Source: Bacteroidota bacterium
GTDB lineage: Bacteria; Bacteroidota; Bacteroidia; Flavobacteriales_D; Crocinitomicaceae
Assembly (NCBI GenBank): GCA_016866255.1
Contig: VGMY01000003.1
Coordinates: 108,251-172,250, forward strand
Direction: 5' to 3'
Length of the DNA stretch: 64,000 nucleotides
Below the pieces are notes generated by a model. The model saw only the letters and a program-made list of their open reading frames with translations. It made no database searches and was not told the DNA's origin. The translations under genes and the position numbers were made by a program. The stretch's first letter is position 1, and each line of letters begins with the position of its first letter. Of the stretch, positions 24,814 to 36,421 are shown piece after piece.

Positions 24814-25768
24814 GAATCTCTCGAATTTGATGTTCGACCCATCCCTTACCCCACGTGTCCTTTTCCTCTTGGGACCACAATTTAGGGTAAAATATACGTT
24901 TCTGAAACTTGGGAGGCAAATACTTTTGCCAGTTGGTCCCTCCCGTTGCGGAAATATCTCCATCGCTTTTAGCTAAATACCTTACGGCCGACTTAAAATG
25001 TGCCAAAGGCCAAAATACATTTACGTTTAAATCGTTGGTCTTTAATGCGTCAATGACTTCGGCATCCGCCTGTTCTTCTAACGAAAGTTTTAGATAACCT
25101 TGCCACAGATTCATTGAGCGGCAATGCCGGGCCAAATCCAATAACTCTTCATCGTAACGGTTTTCGAATTGCGTCAGCGTGAGTGTTTTTTTTCCCGATA
25201 ATTGCTCTGTTGCTCCATATTTCCAATAGATAAACGGAAATAAATTTTCAGGGGGCTCTTCACCGGAAAAAACCTGCCTTTTCTCAAGAGTGACCAAGTT
25301 GATTAAATCAGTACTGTAAAGTTCAATCTGACGATACTGAACTGATTGAAAACCACTTGCCGGTAATAAGGCCATGCGAAAGCGCAAAAACTCTTTTTGA
25401 TCCATGCCCTCGACCATTATGCTAAAACTTCGGATTAGCGCCTCAAAATAACGGTTTACCCGTTGAACCCTCATTAAAAAAATCGCTTTATTTGGGGTTT
25501 TCTCTTTGCCTAAACACATCAGTTCCTGCAAGGCTAATTTAAAATACAATTCAGTTATTTGATGGTATCCAATAAAAACGATCTCATCGGGAAAATTGGT
25601 TTTGGGTTTTTGAAGGCTTAACAAGGTATCTAATTGAATGTAATCCCAATAGGTGGTTACCTCAGAATATAACAAGCCGTCCAAATACGAAATTAAATCC
25701 TGACCAATCGCTTCGTATTTTGCCGTCAACAGGTTCAAGCGCTCCTGCAGTTCATTGGTGATTTCCAT
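24800..25768 (-). CDS. kynA: Tryptophan 2,3-dioxygenase
   Basis: The 322-residue heme enzyme oxidises L-tryptophan to N-formylkynurenine. Family motifs are present in order: TTYWDYIQLDTLLSLQ, IGYHQITELYFKL with the active-site His69, FLRFRMALLPASGFQSVQYR with the substrate-binding Arg, a probable heme-ligand His in LAHFKSAVRYL, and GGTNW near the C-terminus. It is at the end of a long minus-strand run, 19 bp after murI. No other kynurenine pathway gene is adjacent. Confidence 0.92.
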   Translation of the reverse strand: MEITNELQERLNLLTAKYEAIGQDLISYLDGLLYSEVTTYWDYIQLDTLLSLQKPKTNFPDEIVFIGYHQITELYFKLALQELMCLGKEKTPNKAIFLMRVQRVNRYFEALIRSFSIMVEGMDQKEFLRFRMALLPASGFQSVQYRQIELYSTDLINLVTLEKRQVFSGEEPPENLFPFIYWKYGATEQLSGKKTLTLTQFENRYDEELLDLARHCRSMNLWQGYLKLSLEEQADAEVIDALKTNDLNVNVFWPLAHFKSAVRYLAKSDGDISATGGTNWQKYLPPKFQKRIFYPKLWSQEEKDTWGKGWVEHQIREILKGV

Positions 25769-25787
25769 TTTCTTGTTAGATCGAGCG

Positions 25788-26615
25788 TTAAGATAACTGA
25801 ATTTGTTGGGCTTTTATCATTGTCCCATAAATTTCTGAGGCGTGCTCATTGAAATAATCCTCTCTTTCTGTTGTGAAAAAAGCTATTTCTCCGCTCAAAC
25901 CTAGGCTGTTTTCAATTTCTGGGTGACGCCTTAAATACTCTTTTAACTTAGCCGCAACCAACGGTCCTTGTTCAATGATTTTTGCGCGATATCCTACCGT
26001 TTGCTCTATCATGGATTTAATAATCGGGTAGTGGGTACAAGCCAAAAGCACCGTATCAATTTCTTTGTTTTTGGAAAAAAGTTGCTCAAGGTCCGAAGCG
26101 ATAATCATCTTTCCTGCCATCGTTTCATATTGACGCTCCTCGATTAAAGGAACCCATAAGGGGCAGGCTTGCTGAAAAACTGTTAAATTCGGACTAATTT
26201 TGGATAACTCCATTAAGTAAGACCCCGAATTCACGGTCCCTTCCGTTCCCAAAATCCCCACATAACCCGACCGGGTGAACGAAGCAATTTCCTCAGTACT
26301 TGGTCGAATTACTCCCAAAACACGTTTAGTTGGAGCAATTCTCGGCAAATCCTTTTGTTGAATGGTTCTCAGCGCTTTAGCAGACGCTGTATTACAAGCT
26401 AAAATAACCAATTCACAACCCTGGTTAAATAGAAATTTGACCCCCTCCAGGGTATAATCATAAATTAAGTCGAAGGATTTATTTCCATAAGGTGCTCTGG
26501 CATTATCTCCAAAATAAATAAAAGGATAATTGGGTAACTCCCCGATGATGGCTCGGAGCACCGTGAGCCCTCCAAAACCAGAATCAAAAACACCTATTTT
26601 TCCTTTCTGCATCAT
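25788..26615 (-). CDS. murI: Glutamate racemase
   Basis: The product is 275 residues from ATG 26615 (an in-frame TTG at 26627 and an ATG at 26612 are alternatives). It makes D-glutamate for peptidoglycan. GVFDSGFGGLTVLRA, the first catalytic Cys in LACNTASAKAL and the second in LACTHYPIIK are all intact. It follows an OmpH gene by 31 bp, and the order bamA-ompH-ompH-murI is conserved in Flavobacteriia. Confidence 0.96.
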   Translation of the reverse strand: MMQKGKIGVFDSGFGGLTVLRAIIGELPNYPFIYFGDNARAPYGNKSFDLIYDYTLEGVKFLFNQGCELVILACNTASAKALRTIQQKDLPRIAPTKRVLGVIRPSTEEIASFTRSGYVGILGTEGTVNSGSYLMELSKISPNLTVFQQACPLWVPLIEERQYETMAGKMIIASDLEQLFSKNKEIDTVLLACTHYPIIKSMIEQTVGYRAKIIEQGPLVAAKLKEYLRRHPEIENSLGLSGEIAFFTTEREDYFNEHASEIYGTMIKAQQIQLS

Positions 26616-26646
26616 GTGGTAGATCAAAAAAGGACCGAGGCCTTTT

Positions 26647-27165
26647 TTAAGGTTTTTTCATTGCTTCTGCGTCAAGGCGTAACAATTCTACTTTGACCTC
26701 CATCGTGATATCAATGCCGGCTTTGGAGTAAAGTAATTTGGAGGTGTCCAAGACATAATTGACTTTTTTACGATCGGCAACAATCTCTATGGCCTTTTGC
26801 AATCGATCGAGAATAGGCTGATTGTATTCGTTTGCCAGAGTTTGCAACTGTTGTTGTAACAAGGATTGGGTCTGTTGATAACGTTGCTCCATGCCCATGA
26901 TCTTTTCTTGTTCGATTTTGAGCATTGTTGGAGTTAAATCATTCTTTATTCCTTCCAATTTAACGTATGCGTCACTGATTTGCTTTTCAAGCGCCCCGAG
27001 TTCGGTTACCCCCTCGTCTTGAAATTTCTTTAACTCTACCTCCGCTTTTAGGTAAGACGGGAGAGAGTCCAGTAAACGCTGGGAATTCACGTGAGCTATT
27101 TTCATTTGAGCAGTAATTGCAACGCTCGAAAATGCTAAAACAAGGGCAAAAATTAGTCGATTCAT
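26647..27165 (-). CDS. Skp/OmpH-family periplasmic chaperone (copy 2)
   Basis: The 172-residue protein has a signal peptide (about 1-19, ending AITAQ), the KIAHVNSQRLLDSLP start typical of OmpH, then a long charged helical hairpin (about 45-125) that forms the tentacles of Skp. It binds unfolded outer membrane proteins for delivery to BamA. It is paired with a second, diverged copy 21 bp upstream and belongs to the bamA operon. Confidence 0.9.
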   Translation of the reverse strand: MNRLIFALVLAFSSVAITAQMKIAHVNSQRLLDSLPSYLKAEVELKKFQDEGVTELGALEKQISDAYVKLEGIKNDLTPTMLKIEQEKIMGMEQRYQQTQSLLQQQLQTLANEYNQPILDRLQKAIEIVADRKKVNYVLDTSKLLYSKAGIDITMEVKVELLRLDAEAMKKP

Positions 27166-27186
27166 AGTATTGTGTTTTTGTATTTA

Positions 27187-27702
27187 TTATTCTTTCGTAA
27201 TCCCCATTTCCTCTAAGACAAGGTTGCTAATATCAGCATCTTTATCTCCGTAAATTAAGGTGCTTTGATTGGCTTTATCAAAAACAAAAGTATGCCCTTC
27301 TGCTTTTGCGACTTTTTTCATGGCCGTATATATGCGGTCCTGTATCGGTTTGATTAATTCTTGCCGTTTAAGAAAATAATCTCCGTTCATTCCAAAACGC
27401 TGTGTCTGAATATCTATGGTCTCCTTTTCCAGTTTTTCAATTTCCGACTTTCTTTTCGTTTTTTCTTCGGATGGCAAAAGAATTTCTTCTTTGTTGAAAT
27501 TCTCTTTTTGGATTTTTAACACCCCAAGTCGCTCTTCAATTTCCCTGGTCCATGATTCTGCGAGTTTATCGAGCTTTTCTTTCGATTCTGCGTATTCGGG
27601 AATGTTCGATAGAATATACTCAGAATCAATGAAAGCAAACGATTGAGCAATTCCCCATTTAATAAGCCCCAAAAAAATAAACAAACTTATACTCCGGATC
27701 AT
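27187..27702 (-). CDS. Skp/OmpH-family periplasmic chaperone (copy 1)
   Basis: The product is 171 residues from ATG 27702 (MIRSIS); the longer frame begins with a TTG six bases upstream. Signal peptide about 1-20, then FAFIDSEYILSNIPEYAESKEKLDKL and a Lys/Glu-rich coiled coil (about 40-120), the Skp layout. It lies 43 bp after bamA, with which it is functionally linked as a holdase for outer membrane proteins. Confidence 0.9.
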   Translation of the reverse strand: MIRSISLFIFLGLIKWGIAQSFAFIDSEYILSNIPEYAESKEKLDKLAESWTREIEERLGVLKIQKENFNKEEILLPSEEKTKRKSEIEKLEKETIDIQTQRFGMNGDYFLKRQELIKPIQDRIYTAMKKVAKAEGHTFVFDKANQSTLIYGDKDADISNLVLEEMGITKE

Positions 27703-27745
27703 GATCAATTTTAAGGGAGCGAATTTACAATATAATTCTTAATTT

Positions 27746-30283
27746 CTACAATTCACCAAGGTTCATGCCAATCGTGAAACTTAATTTTGGATAAAACCCT
27801 TTATTTTGTATGGATGCATCTGAAGGACCATTATATCCCGACGCCCAGGAATCAAGCCTATCAAAACCAAGACCGTAATCTAACCCCAACATTCCAAACA
27901 TCGGCAAATACACTCGAATACCAACTCCTGCAGCCCTTTTTACATTAAAGGGATTAAAGTTTTTAACGGTGGGATAGGTGTTTCCAGCCTCTAAAAAACT
28001 GGTAACATAAAATGTTGCTTGAGGATTCAACGAGATGGGATACCTAAGTTCTAAGGTGTACTTGGCGATGATTGGATCTGCAGCCCCAGAAGAAATGGCC
28101 TGGTCTTCGTAACCGCGCAGCGCAATGATTTCACGCCCCCCTAATTGATTCACTCCTGTTAAACCGCTGCCCCCCATGGTAAAACGATCAAACGGGGTAA
28201 TGCCTCGCGCCGCATTGAAGGCCCCGATATATCCAAATCCAAACCGAGTCATTAACACCAATTTTCTATTCGGGCTTAAAGGGGTGTACCATTCTCCTGT
28301 GAACTTAAACTTAAAATATTCGAGAAAATGGTACCGCTCAGCAATGCTCGTTTGTGAATAATCGACGTCCTTTTGAAAATAAGAATACGGCAAAGTTGAC
28401 TTGGCAGTAAACGAAAAATTCGAGCCGCTTTGAGGATAAATTGGAGCGCTTACCGATGACCTCTGAAGTACGTACTTCAGGGCAATATCATTGGAGTACC
28501 CTTTCGGAAAGAGGGGAAAACGAAAATCATTTACCACATCATAATACTGGTAACTCAATTCATAATAGGCGGTAAAATAATCATCGGGCCACTTCTTTCT
28601 TCGTTGTAATCCAAACCCCACCCCTGAAATGGAAATCCCGTTGTAAGCAGGATTCGCGCGGAATAAACCGTTGGAGGACAATGAAGTATTGTTAATCCAA
28701 AAAGAAAGCGCATTGGGTTTTTTCCCACCTAACCAAGGTTCGGTGAAGGAAAAGGTGTATCCTTGATAGAAGCGTCCATTCGACTGTGCCCGTATGGAAA
28801 GTCGTTGTCCATCTCCACCCGGAAGGGGAGTCCAAGCGGCTCTTTTGAACATATTACGGGTAGAAAAATTATTAAATGTTAGCCCTAACGTTCCAATTAT
28901 CCTGCCCGCTCCTCCAGGCCCTGCCCCCCCATAACCTCCCGATAGTTCAATTTGATCCGAAGATTTTTCTTCCACGATATACTCAATATCAACTGTGCCT
29001 TTCTCGGGATTAGGTAAGGGGGTCACCTTCATGGTTTGGTCGTTAAAAAATCCGAGTTGAGAAAGTTCGCGCTGTGTGCGCATGATGTCTTCTTTGTTGA
29101 ATAAATCTCCGGGTTTTGTTCTTATTTCTCGATAAACTACTTGATCGTTGGTTTTGGTATTTCCCTTTAAGGTAATTTCCCCATAGCGAGCCTCTTTACC
29201 CTCATAAATGCGAAACTGATAATTAATGAAATTTCCTGAAACCCCGGTCTCTACCGGAAAAATTTGAAAAAATAAATACCCTTTATTCATATACAAGGAA
29301 GCAATATCTCGTCCATCCTCTCCTCCATTTAACCGCTTATCGAGTAAGGCCTTGTTGTAAATGTCTCCCTTTTTGATTCCAAGAATGGAGTCAAGTAAAG
29401 AGGAGCGGTATTTGCTATTTCCGAACCAAACAAAATCGCCAAAATAATATTTACCTCCTTCATCGATCGTTAGTTGGATTATTAAATTCTTGGGGTCTTT
29501 AAAATAAACCGTGTCTTGAACAATGCGAGCATCTCTCAATCCAACAGCATAAAATTTTTCCAGCAGCGCTTTTTTATCTTTTTCGTAGGTGGACTGGGTA
29601 TACTTTGAGCGTTTGAATATCCTCAATATTGATTTGCGCTTGGTGTCCTTCATGGCAAAGTAGAGCTTCCATTTAGGGACGCTGCTGACGCCTTCAATAG
29701 CAATCGCCTTAATCCCGACCTTATCCCCACGGTCGATATCAATTAGAAACACTTCCGAATTGTTCATTATGCTGTCTTTTACGCGCTGGATTTGAACCTT
29801 AACCGAATAATAGCCCTTTTCACGAAAATATCCGCGGATTTTTGCATCCGTTTGATAGATCATGTTCTCCGTAATGGTCTGCCCTGAAAACAAATCAATT
29901 TCTTCTTTTAACTTATCCGCCTCTCTTTTAGGTACGCCTTTAAATTTAAATCGGGATAATTTGGGGCGAGGGGTTAAGCGGATGCTCAAATAAACGACCC
30001 CCTCAATTTCCTTTTCTAAATCAATTGCGATATCTGAAAACAGTTCTTCCTTCCATAAATTTCGAATTGCTCTCGTTACTTGATCACCGGGAAGGGTTAT
30101 CATTTGACCTTGACGCAATCCGGCAACTGCCTTAATCGCCTGATGATCAAAATTATCGGCTCCTATTACGCGGACAGGCCCAATCTCATACTGTTTCGGT
30201 GTTTGAGAAAGCGGGTTGATTCCCTGGCCCTGTGCCTCATGCAGCACCAATAACATAAAAACCACCAACAACTGGATCTTCAT
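27746..30283 (-). CDS. bamA: Outer membrane protein assembly factor BamA
   Basis: The 845-residue Omp85 protein has a signal peptide (about 1-19), a series of POTRA domains (about 30-440, with GVSSVPKWKLYF, GDIYNKALLDKRL and the EIRTKPGDLFNKEDIMRTQRELSQLGFF segment), then a 16-strand barrel with GGSGLTGVNQLGG and the loop-6 type REIIALRGYEDQ. It inserts beta-barrel proteins in the outer membrane. The last residues are IGMNLGEL, so the terminal residue is Leu instead of the usual aromatic. Neighbours uppS upstream and ompH genes downstream are conserved. Confidence 0.95.
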   Translation of the reverse strand: MKIQLLVVFMLLVLHEAQGQGINPLSQTPKQYEIGPVRVIGADNFDHQAIKAVAGLRQGQMITLPGDQVTRAIRNLWKEELFSDIAIDLEKEIEGVVYLSIRLTPRPKLSRFKFKGVPKREADKLKEEIDLFSGQTITENMIYQTDAKIRGYFREKGYYSVKVQIQRVKDSIMNNSEVFLIDIDRGDKVGIKAIAIEGVSSVPKWKLYFAMKDTKRKSILRIFKRSKYTQSTYEKDKKALLEKFYAVGLRDARIVQDTVYFKDPKNLIIQLTIDEGGKYYFGDFVWFGNSKYRSSLLDSILGIKKGDIYNKALLDKRLNGGEDGRDIASLYMNKGYLFFQIFPVETGVSGNFINYQFRIYEGKEARYGEITLKGNTKTNDQVVYREIRTKPGDLFNKEDIMRTQRELSQLGFFNDQTMKVTPLPNPEKGTVDIEYIVEEKSSDQIELSGGYGGAGPGGAGRIIGTLGLTFNNFSTRNMFKRAAWTPLPGGDGQRLSIRAQSNGRFYQGYTFSFTEPWLGGKKPNALSFWINNTSLSSNGLFRANPAYNGISISGVGFGLQRRKKWPDDYFTAYYELSYQYYDVVNDFRFPLFPKGYSNDIALKYVLQRSSVSAPIYPQSGSNFSFTAKSTLPYSYFQKDVDYSQTSIAERYHFLEYFKFKFTGEWYTPLSPNRKLVLMTRFGFGYIGAFNAARGITPFDRFTMGGSGLTGVNQLGGREIIALRGYEDQAISSGAADPIIAKYTLELRYPISLNPQATFYVTSFLEAGNTYPTVKNFNPFNVKRAAGVGIRVYLPMFGMLGLDYGLGFDRLDSWASGYNGPSDASIQNKGFYPKLSFTIGMNLGEL

Positions 30284-30295
30284 CGTTGCTGTAGG

Positions 30296-31039
30296 TTAAC
30301 TAATTTGGTCTGATGTTTTTCCAAATCGCCTTTCGCGAGATTGAAAATCTAAAATCGCCTCTATAAAATGTTCCCTTCTAAATTCGGGCCAAAAAACCTG
30401 GGTGAAATGCATTTCCGCATAGGCCAGTTGCCAGAGCAGGAAATTGCTAACGCGATACTCACCGCTGGTTCGAATCAATAATTCTGGATCTGGAATATTT
30501 GCCGTATCAAGCACATTCTCAAGATCCTTTTGTTGGATATCGCCAGGGGTTAATAAGCCGGTTTTTACCTTTTCCGCCAACCGATTGCACGCGCGAATAA
30601 TTTCATCTCTTGAAGAGTAATTTAACGCCAGTACCAAGGTGATTTCTTGGTTGTTTTTGGTTGTTTCGATAGCCTCTTTGAGGCTTTCAATGCAATCCTT
30701 GGGTAAACGTTCAACGTCGCCAATGGTTTTTAGCCGAACCCCATTTGCCTGCAACTCATCAATTTCATTATGAATCGAAGCGACTAATAATTGCATTAGG
30801 CCATCAATCTCGGTTTTAGGTCGGGCCCAATTTTCCGTGGAAAAGGCATAAAGAGTCAAAAACTTTATGCCGAACTCCCGGGCACATTTCAACGTTTCGC
30901 GCACTGAATCCACCCCGTTGGAGTGTCCAAATAGCCGGTCTTCGCCCTGAGCTTGGGCCCATCGGCCGTTACCATCCATGATGACGGCTACATGGCGAGG
31001 AATGTTTTTAGTCTCCTGAAAATGGGTCTCTGTACTCAT
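30296..31039 (-). CDS. uppS: Undecaprenyl diphosphate synthase (isoprenyl transferase)
   Basis: The 247-residue cis-prenyltransferase makes the C55 lipid carrier for cell wall and polysaccharide export. The catalytic region HVAVIMDGNGRWAQ (Asp22) and the C-terminal LLIRTSGEYRVSNFLLWQLAY with ARG/RRFG are intact. It lies 12 bp upstream of bamA and probably starts the envelope operon from a promoter at 31058-31087. Confidence 0.96.
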   Translation of the reverse strand: MSTETHFQETKNIPRHVAVIMDGNGRWAQAQGEDRLFGHSNGVDSVRETLKCAREFGIKFLTLYAFSTENWARPKTEIDGLMQLLVASIHNEIDELQANGVRLKTIGDVERLPKDCIESLKEAIETTKNNQEITLVLALNYSSRDEIIRACNRLAEKVKTGLLTPGDIQQKDLENVLDTANIPDPELLIRTSGEYRVSNFLLWQLAYAEMHFTQVFWPEFRREHFIEAILDFQSRERRFGKTSDQIS

Positions 31040-31057
31040 TTAGTGAACGAAGATACG

Positions 31058-31087
31058 CAAAGTAATGCGCTTGCTCAAATTGCCCAA
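31058..31087 (-). promoter_or_regulatory. uppS operon promoter
   Basis: Minus strand TTG (31087-31085), 19 nt, TTACTTTG (31065-31058), one mismatch to TAnnTTTG. It would start transcription about 13 nt before the uppS ATG. Confidence 0.45.
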
Positions 31088-31110
31088 GAATCTTAACAAC
31101 GATTAACAGG

Positions 31111-31350
31111 CTAATCAATCAAAACGACGACCTTATTGTTGAGCATTTCCACAACGCCTCCGTTAATTTTGCATTTCAATTCCGCTTTGCCGTCTTTGGT
31201 TATGTAGACAATTTCTCCTTTTCCTAAGGCGGAAATAATGGCCGCGTGATGATTCAACAGCTGAAATCTTCCCGAGATGCCGGGTAGCGAAACAGCATCT
31301 ACTTCACCGGAGAATATCGCTTCTTCTGGAGATAAAATATCGAGTTTCAT
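31111..31350 (-). CDS. atpC: F1 ATP synthase epsilon subunit, short form
   Basis: The product is 79 residues against roughly 130 in typical bacteria. Only the N-terminal beta-sandwich is present (KLDILSPEEAIFSGEVDAVSLPG, GRFQLLNHHAAIISAL); the C-terminal two-helix inhibitory domain is missing. Short epsilon subunits occur in Bacteroidota. The start abuts the atpD stop with no gap. The remaining ATP synthase genes are elsewhere, as is usual for this phylum. Confidence 0.93.
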   Translation of the reverse strand: MKLDILSPEEAIFSGEVDAVSLPGISGRFQLLNHHAAIISALGKGEIVYITKDGKAELKCKINGGVVEMLNNKVVVLID

Positions 31351-34110
<2,760 letters not shown>

Positions 34111-34114
<4 letters not shown>

Positions 34115-34446
34115 TTTTTCAACAGGCTATTGATGTTGTCAGCATAATCCATTGAGTCGTCGATGAAAAACCTTAAATCCGGTATCTTTCGCATGTTTTT
34201 CAGACGTTTACCAACCTCTTTCCTTATGATGCCCGAATTGCTGTTGACAGATTCCAATACTTTGGAGGGCTCCGCGCTTCCAAAAACGCTCAAATAACAA
34301 CGCGCTAACGAAAGATCCGATGTTATCCTAACCACGGTTATCGTCACCATAGCTCCTTGCGCAATTTCCGATGATTTCATCAAAAGAACCATGGACAGTT
34401 CCTGCCGAATCGCGGCTTCAATCTTTTGTTGTCTCACCGTGCCCAT
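34111..34446 (-). CDS. rbfA: Ribosome-binding factor A
   Basis: The 111-residue KH-fold protein aids 16S rRNA 5' processing and 30S maturation. N-terminal RQQKIEAAIRQELSMVL, central VTITVVRITSDLSLARCYLSVFG and C-terminal KRLKNMRKIPDLRFFIDDSMDYADNI match the family. Its stop overlaps the permease start, and its start is divergent from the MsbA-like gene. Confidence 0.94.
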
Positions 34447-34499
34447 AGCGTCAAAGGTACGAATCTTAATTCCTTCTTCGGCTTAAGAATTACAAAATG

Positions 34500-34507
34500 T
34501 ATCTTTG
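34500..34507 (+). promoter_or_regulatory. -7 element of the MsbA-like gene
   Basis: TATCTTTG, a full TAnnTTTG match; no strong -33 TTG is seen. Because it lies inside the longest open frame, the frame's ATG at 34426 cannot be the main start. Transcription would begin around 34514, almost at the TTG at 34516. Confidence 0.55.
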
Positions 34508-34515
34508 TAGGGGAA

Positions 34516-36354
34516 TTGAAAGATTTAAAAGAAATATATCGGCTCACCTTTGCATACCGTTCTACAGCCTTAAAGGTAGTGGCCTATAACCTTTTTTTCG
34601 TAGTCTTTAATCTATTGTCCTTGGTGCTCTTCATTCCGGTATTACAACTTATTTTTAGGACTCCTATTTCTTCTCAAACGTTGAAAAAACCGACTTTTCC
34701 CAGCCATCTTTTTGAATTCGGAAATTATGGCAAGGACGCCTATAATTATTGGATGAGTACCCTCGTGAAAGCAGATCCCAAAATGGCTTTGTTAGGGGTG
34801 TGCATTTCTGTTTTTGCCGCGTTTTTTCTTAAAAATTTGTTTCGTTATGGTGCGGTTTGGCATCAATCTCACCTAAGGATGGTTGTGGTTAGGGATTTGC
34901 GAAATAACTTGTTTCAAAAAATACTCTACTTACCCTTAGCTTTCCATTCTAACGAGCGCAGGGGAGACCTCATGGCAAGAATGAATAGCGATGTTGGAGA
35001 AATTGAAATAGCCGTAGTAAGTTTGCTTGAATTAATCTTTCGAGAGCCGATTGCGATATTCATCAACCTTCTTACCTTGATCGTGCTGAGTCCTGAACTA
35101 ACGCTCTTCTCTTTATTTTTACTACCCGTTTCAGCATTGGTAATTTCCAAGATCAATAAAAGCCTTAAACGAACGGCAAAACAAGGTCAGGAACAAACAG
35201 GGTTATTGTTTTCATCGATTGACGAGGCATTACATGGAATTCGAATCATTAAAGCATTTCGAGCGATTAAATTTATTGAAAACCGGTTTAAAACCGTCAA
35301 TCAAACCCATCAAAAACTCATCACAAAAACCTTTAGAAAAAAAGACTTATCTCCCCTAATCAATGAAACATTGGGTTCTCTTGTCATGGTGTTATTGGTT
35401 TGGGTTGGCGGTCTTTTGATATTAAACAAAAGCGCCTCAGGCCTGAGCGGCGAACTCTTTCTTACGTTTATCATTGTTTTCTCTCAACTTCTTCGCCCCA
35501 TTCAATCCACATCGAATGCCTTGGCGAATATGGCCAAATCAAAAGTATCGCTCGATCGCATCAACCAGGTATTGATGGAAGACGAACAGATTTTAGATCC
35601 CCCAAACCCCCAAAATATTACGGCATTAAACCAAGAATTAATCTTTAAAAACGTTTCTTTTAATTATTCAGGTGATCCCGTTCTTAACAACGTTTCTTTT
35701 TCCGTACAAAGAGGAGAAAATATCGCTATTGTAGGAGAATCGGGAAGCGGTAAATCGACCTTGTTGGATTTAATCCCTCGATTTTATGACCCCGTGTCGG
35801 GAGAAATCTGCATTGATGGCAACAACCTCAAAGCCTTTTCGGTTGACAGTTTAAGGGCCCTAATTGGAATTGTTACTCAGGATTCCCTTTTGTTCAACGG
35901 TTCTGTCCTCGAAAACATTGCGTTTGGAGATCCTAATCCAAATCTTCAACGCGCTCAGGAAGCCGCAAAAAGCGCAAATGCCTTCGATTTCATTATGCAA
36001 CTTGAGGGCGAATTCGAATACAATATAGGAGACCGAGGCAACAAACTTTCCGGGGGTCAAAAACAGCGCATTAGTATTGCAAGAGCTATTTATAAAAACC
36101 CACAAATTTTATTGCTAGATGAGGCAACGTCAGCACTCGACACCCAATCAGAACTGTTGGTTCAACATGCGCTCGAGCGACTGATGGAAGGTAAAACCAG
36201 CTTAATTGTGGCACATCGTCTAAGCACCATTAAGAAAGCAAATCGAATTCTCGTTTTAAGCAAGGGGCAAATCGTCGAGACGGGTTCACACCAGGAATTA
36301 ATAGCCATTAAAGGACACTATTATCGTCTTTGTTCCCTACAAGGCCTCTCGTAA
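34516..36354 (+). CDS. MsbA-like ABC exporter (fused permease and ATPase)
   Basis: The product is about 612 residues from TTG 34516 (LKDLKEIYRLTFAYRS matches the usual N-terminus of Bacteroidota homologues); the upstream extension to 34426 overlaps rbfA and is rejected. Six membrane segments are followed by a nucleotide-binding domain with Walker A GESGSGKSTLLDLIP, signature LSGGQKQRISIARAI, Walker B ILLLDEATSALD and H-loop VAHRLS. It is a homodimeric exporter of lipid A core or other lipids. The start codon remains uncertain. Confidence 0.92.
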   Translation: MKDLKEIYRLTFAYRSTALKVVAYNLFFVVFNLLSLVLFIPVLQLIFRTPISSQTLKKPTFPSHLFEFGNYGKDAYNYWMSTLVKADPKMALLGVCISVFAAFFLKNLFRYGAVWHQSHLRMVVVRDLRNNLFQKILYLPLAFHSNERRGDLMARMNSDVGEIEIAVVSLLELIFREPIAIFINLLTLIVLSPELTLFSLFLLPVSALVISKINKSLKRTAKQGQEQTGLLFSSIDEALHGIRIIKAFRAIKFIENRFKTVNQTHQKLITKTFRKKDLSPLINETLGSLVMVLLVWVGGLLILNKSASGLSGELFLTFIIVFSQLLRPIQSTSNALANMAKSKVSLDRINQVLMEDEQILDPPNPQNITALNQELIFKNVSFNYSGDPVLNNVSFSVQRGENIAIVGESGSGKSTLLDLIPRFYDPVSGEICIDGNNLKAFSVDSLRALIGIVTQDSLLFNGSVLENIAFGDPNPNLQRAQEAAKSANAFDFIMQLEGEFEYNIGDRGNKLSGGQKQRISIARAIYKNPQILLLDEATSALDTQSELLVQHALERLMEGKTSLIVAHRLSTIKKANRILVLSKGQIVETGSHQELIAIKGHYYRLCSLQGLS

Positions 36355-36421
36355 GTATGGATTTTTATAAAAACCCTTAACTTTTAACAACGATTTGCGT
36401 TTAATTTCGTTATTACCTTGA

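Noticed and set aside
34426..34515. ATG at 34426 as start of the MsbA-like exporter
   Set aside because: It lies in rbfA on the opposite strand and upstream of the -7 element at 34500-34507, and the added residues do not look like the family's N-terminus.
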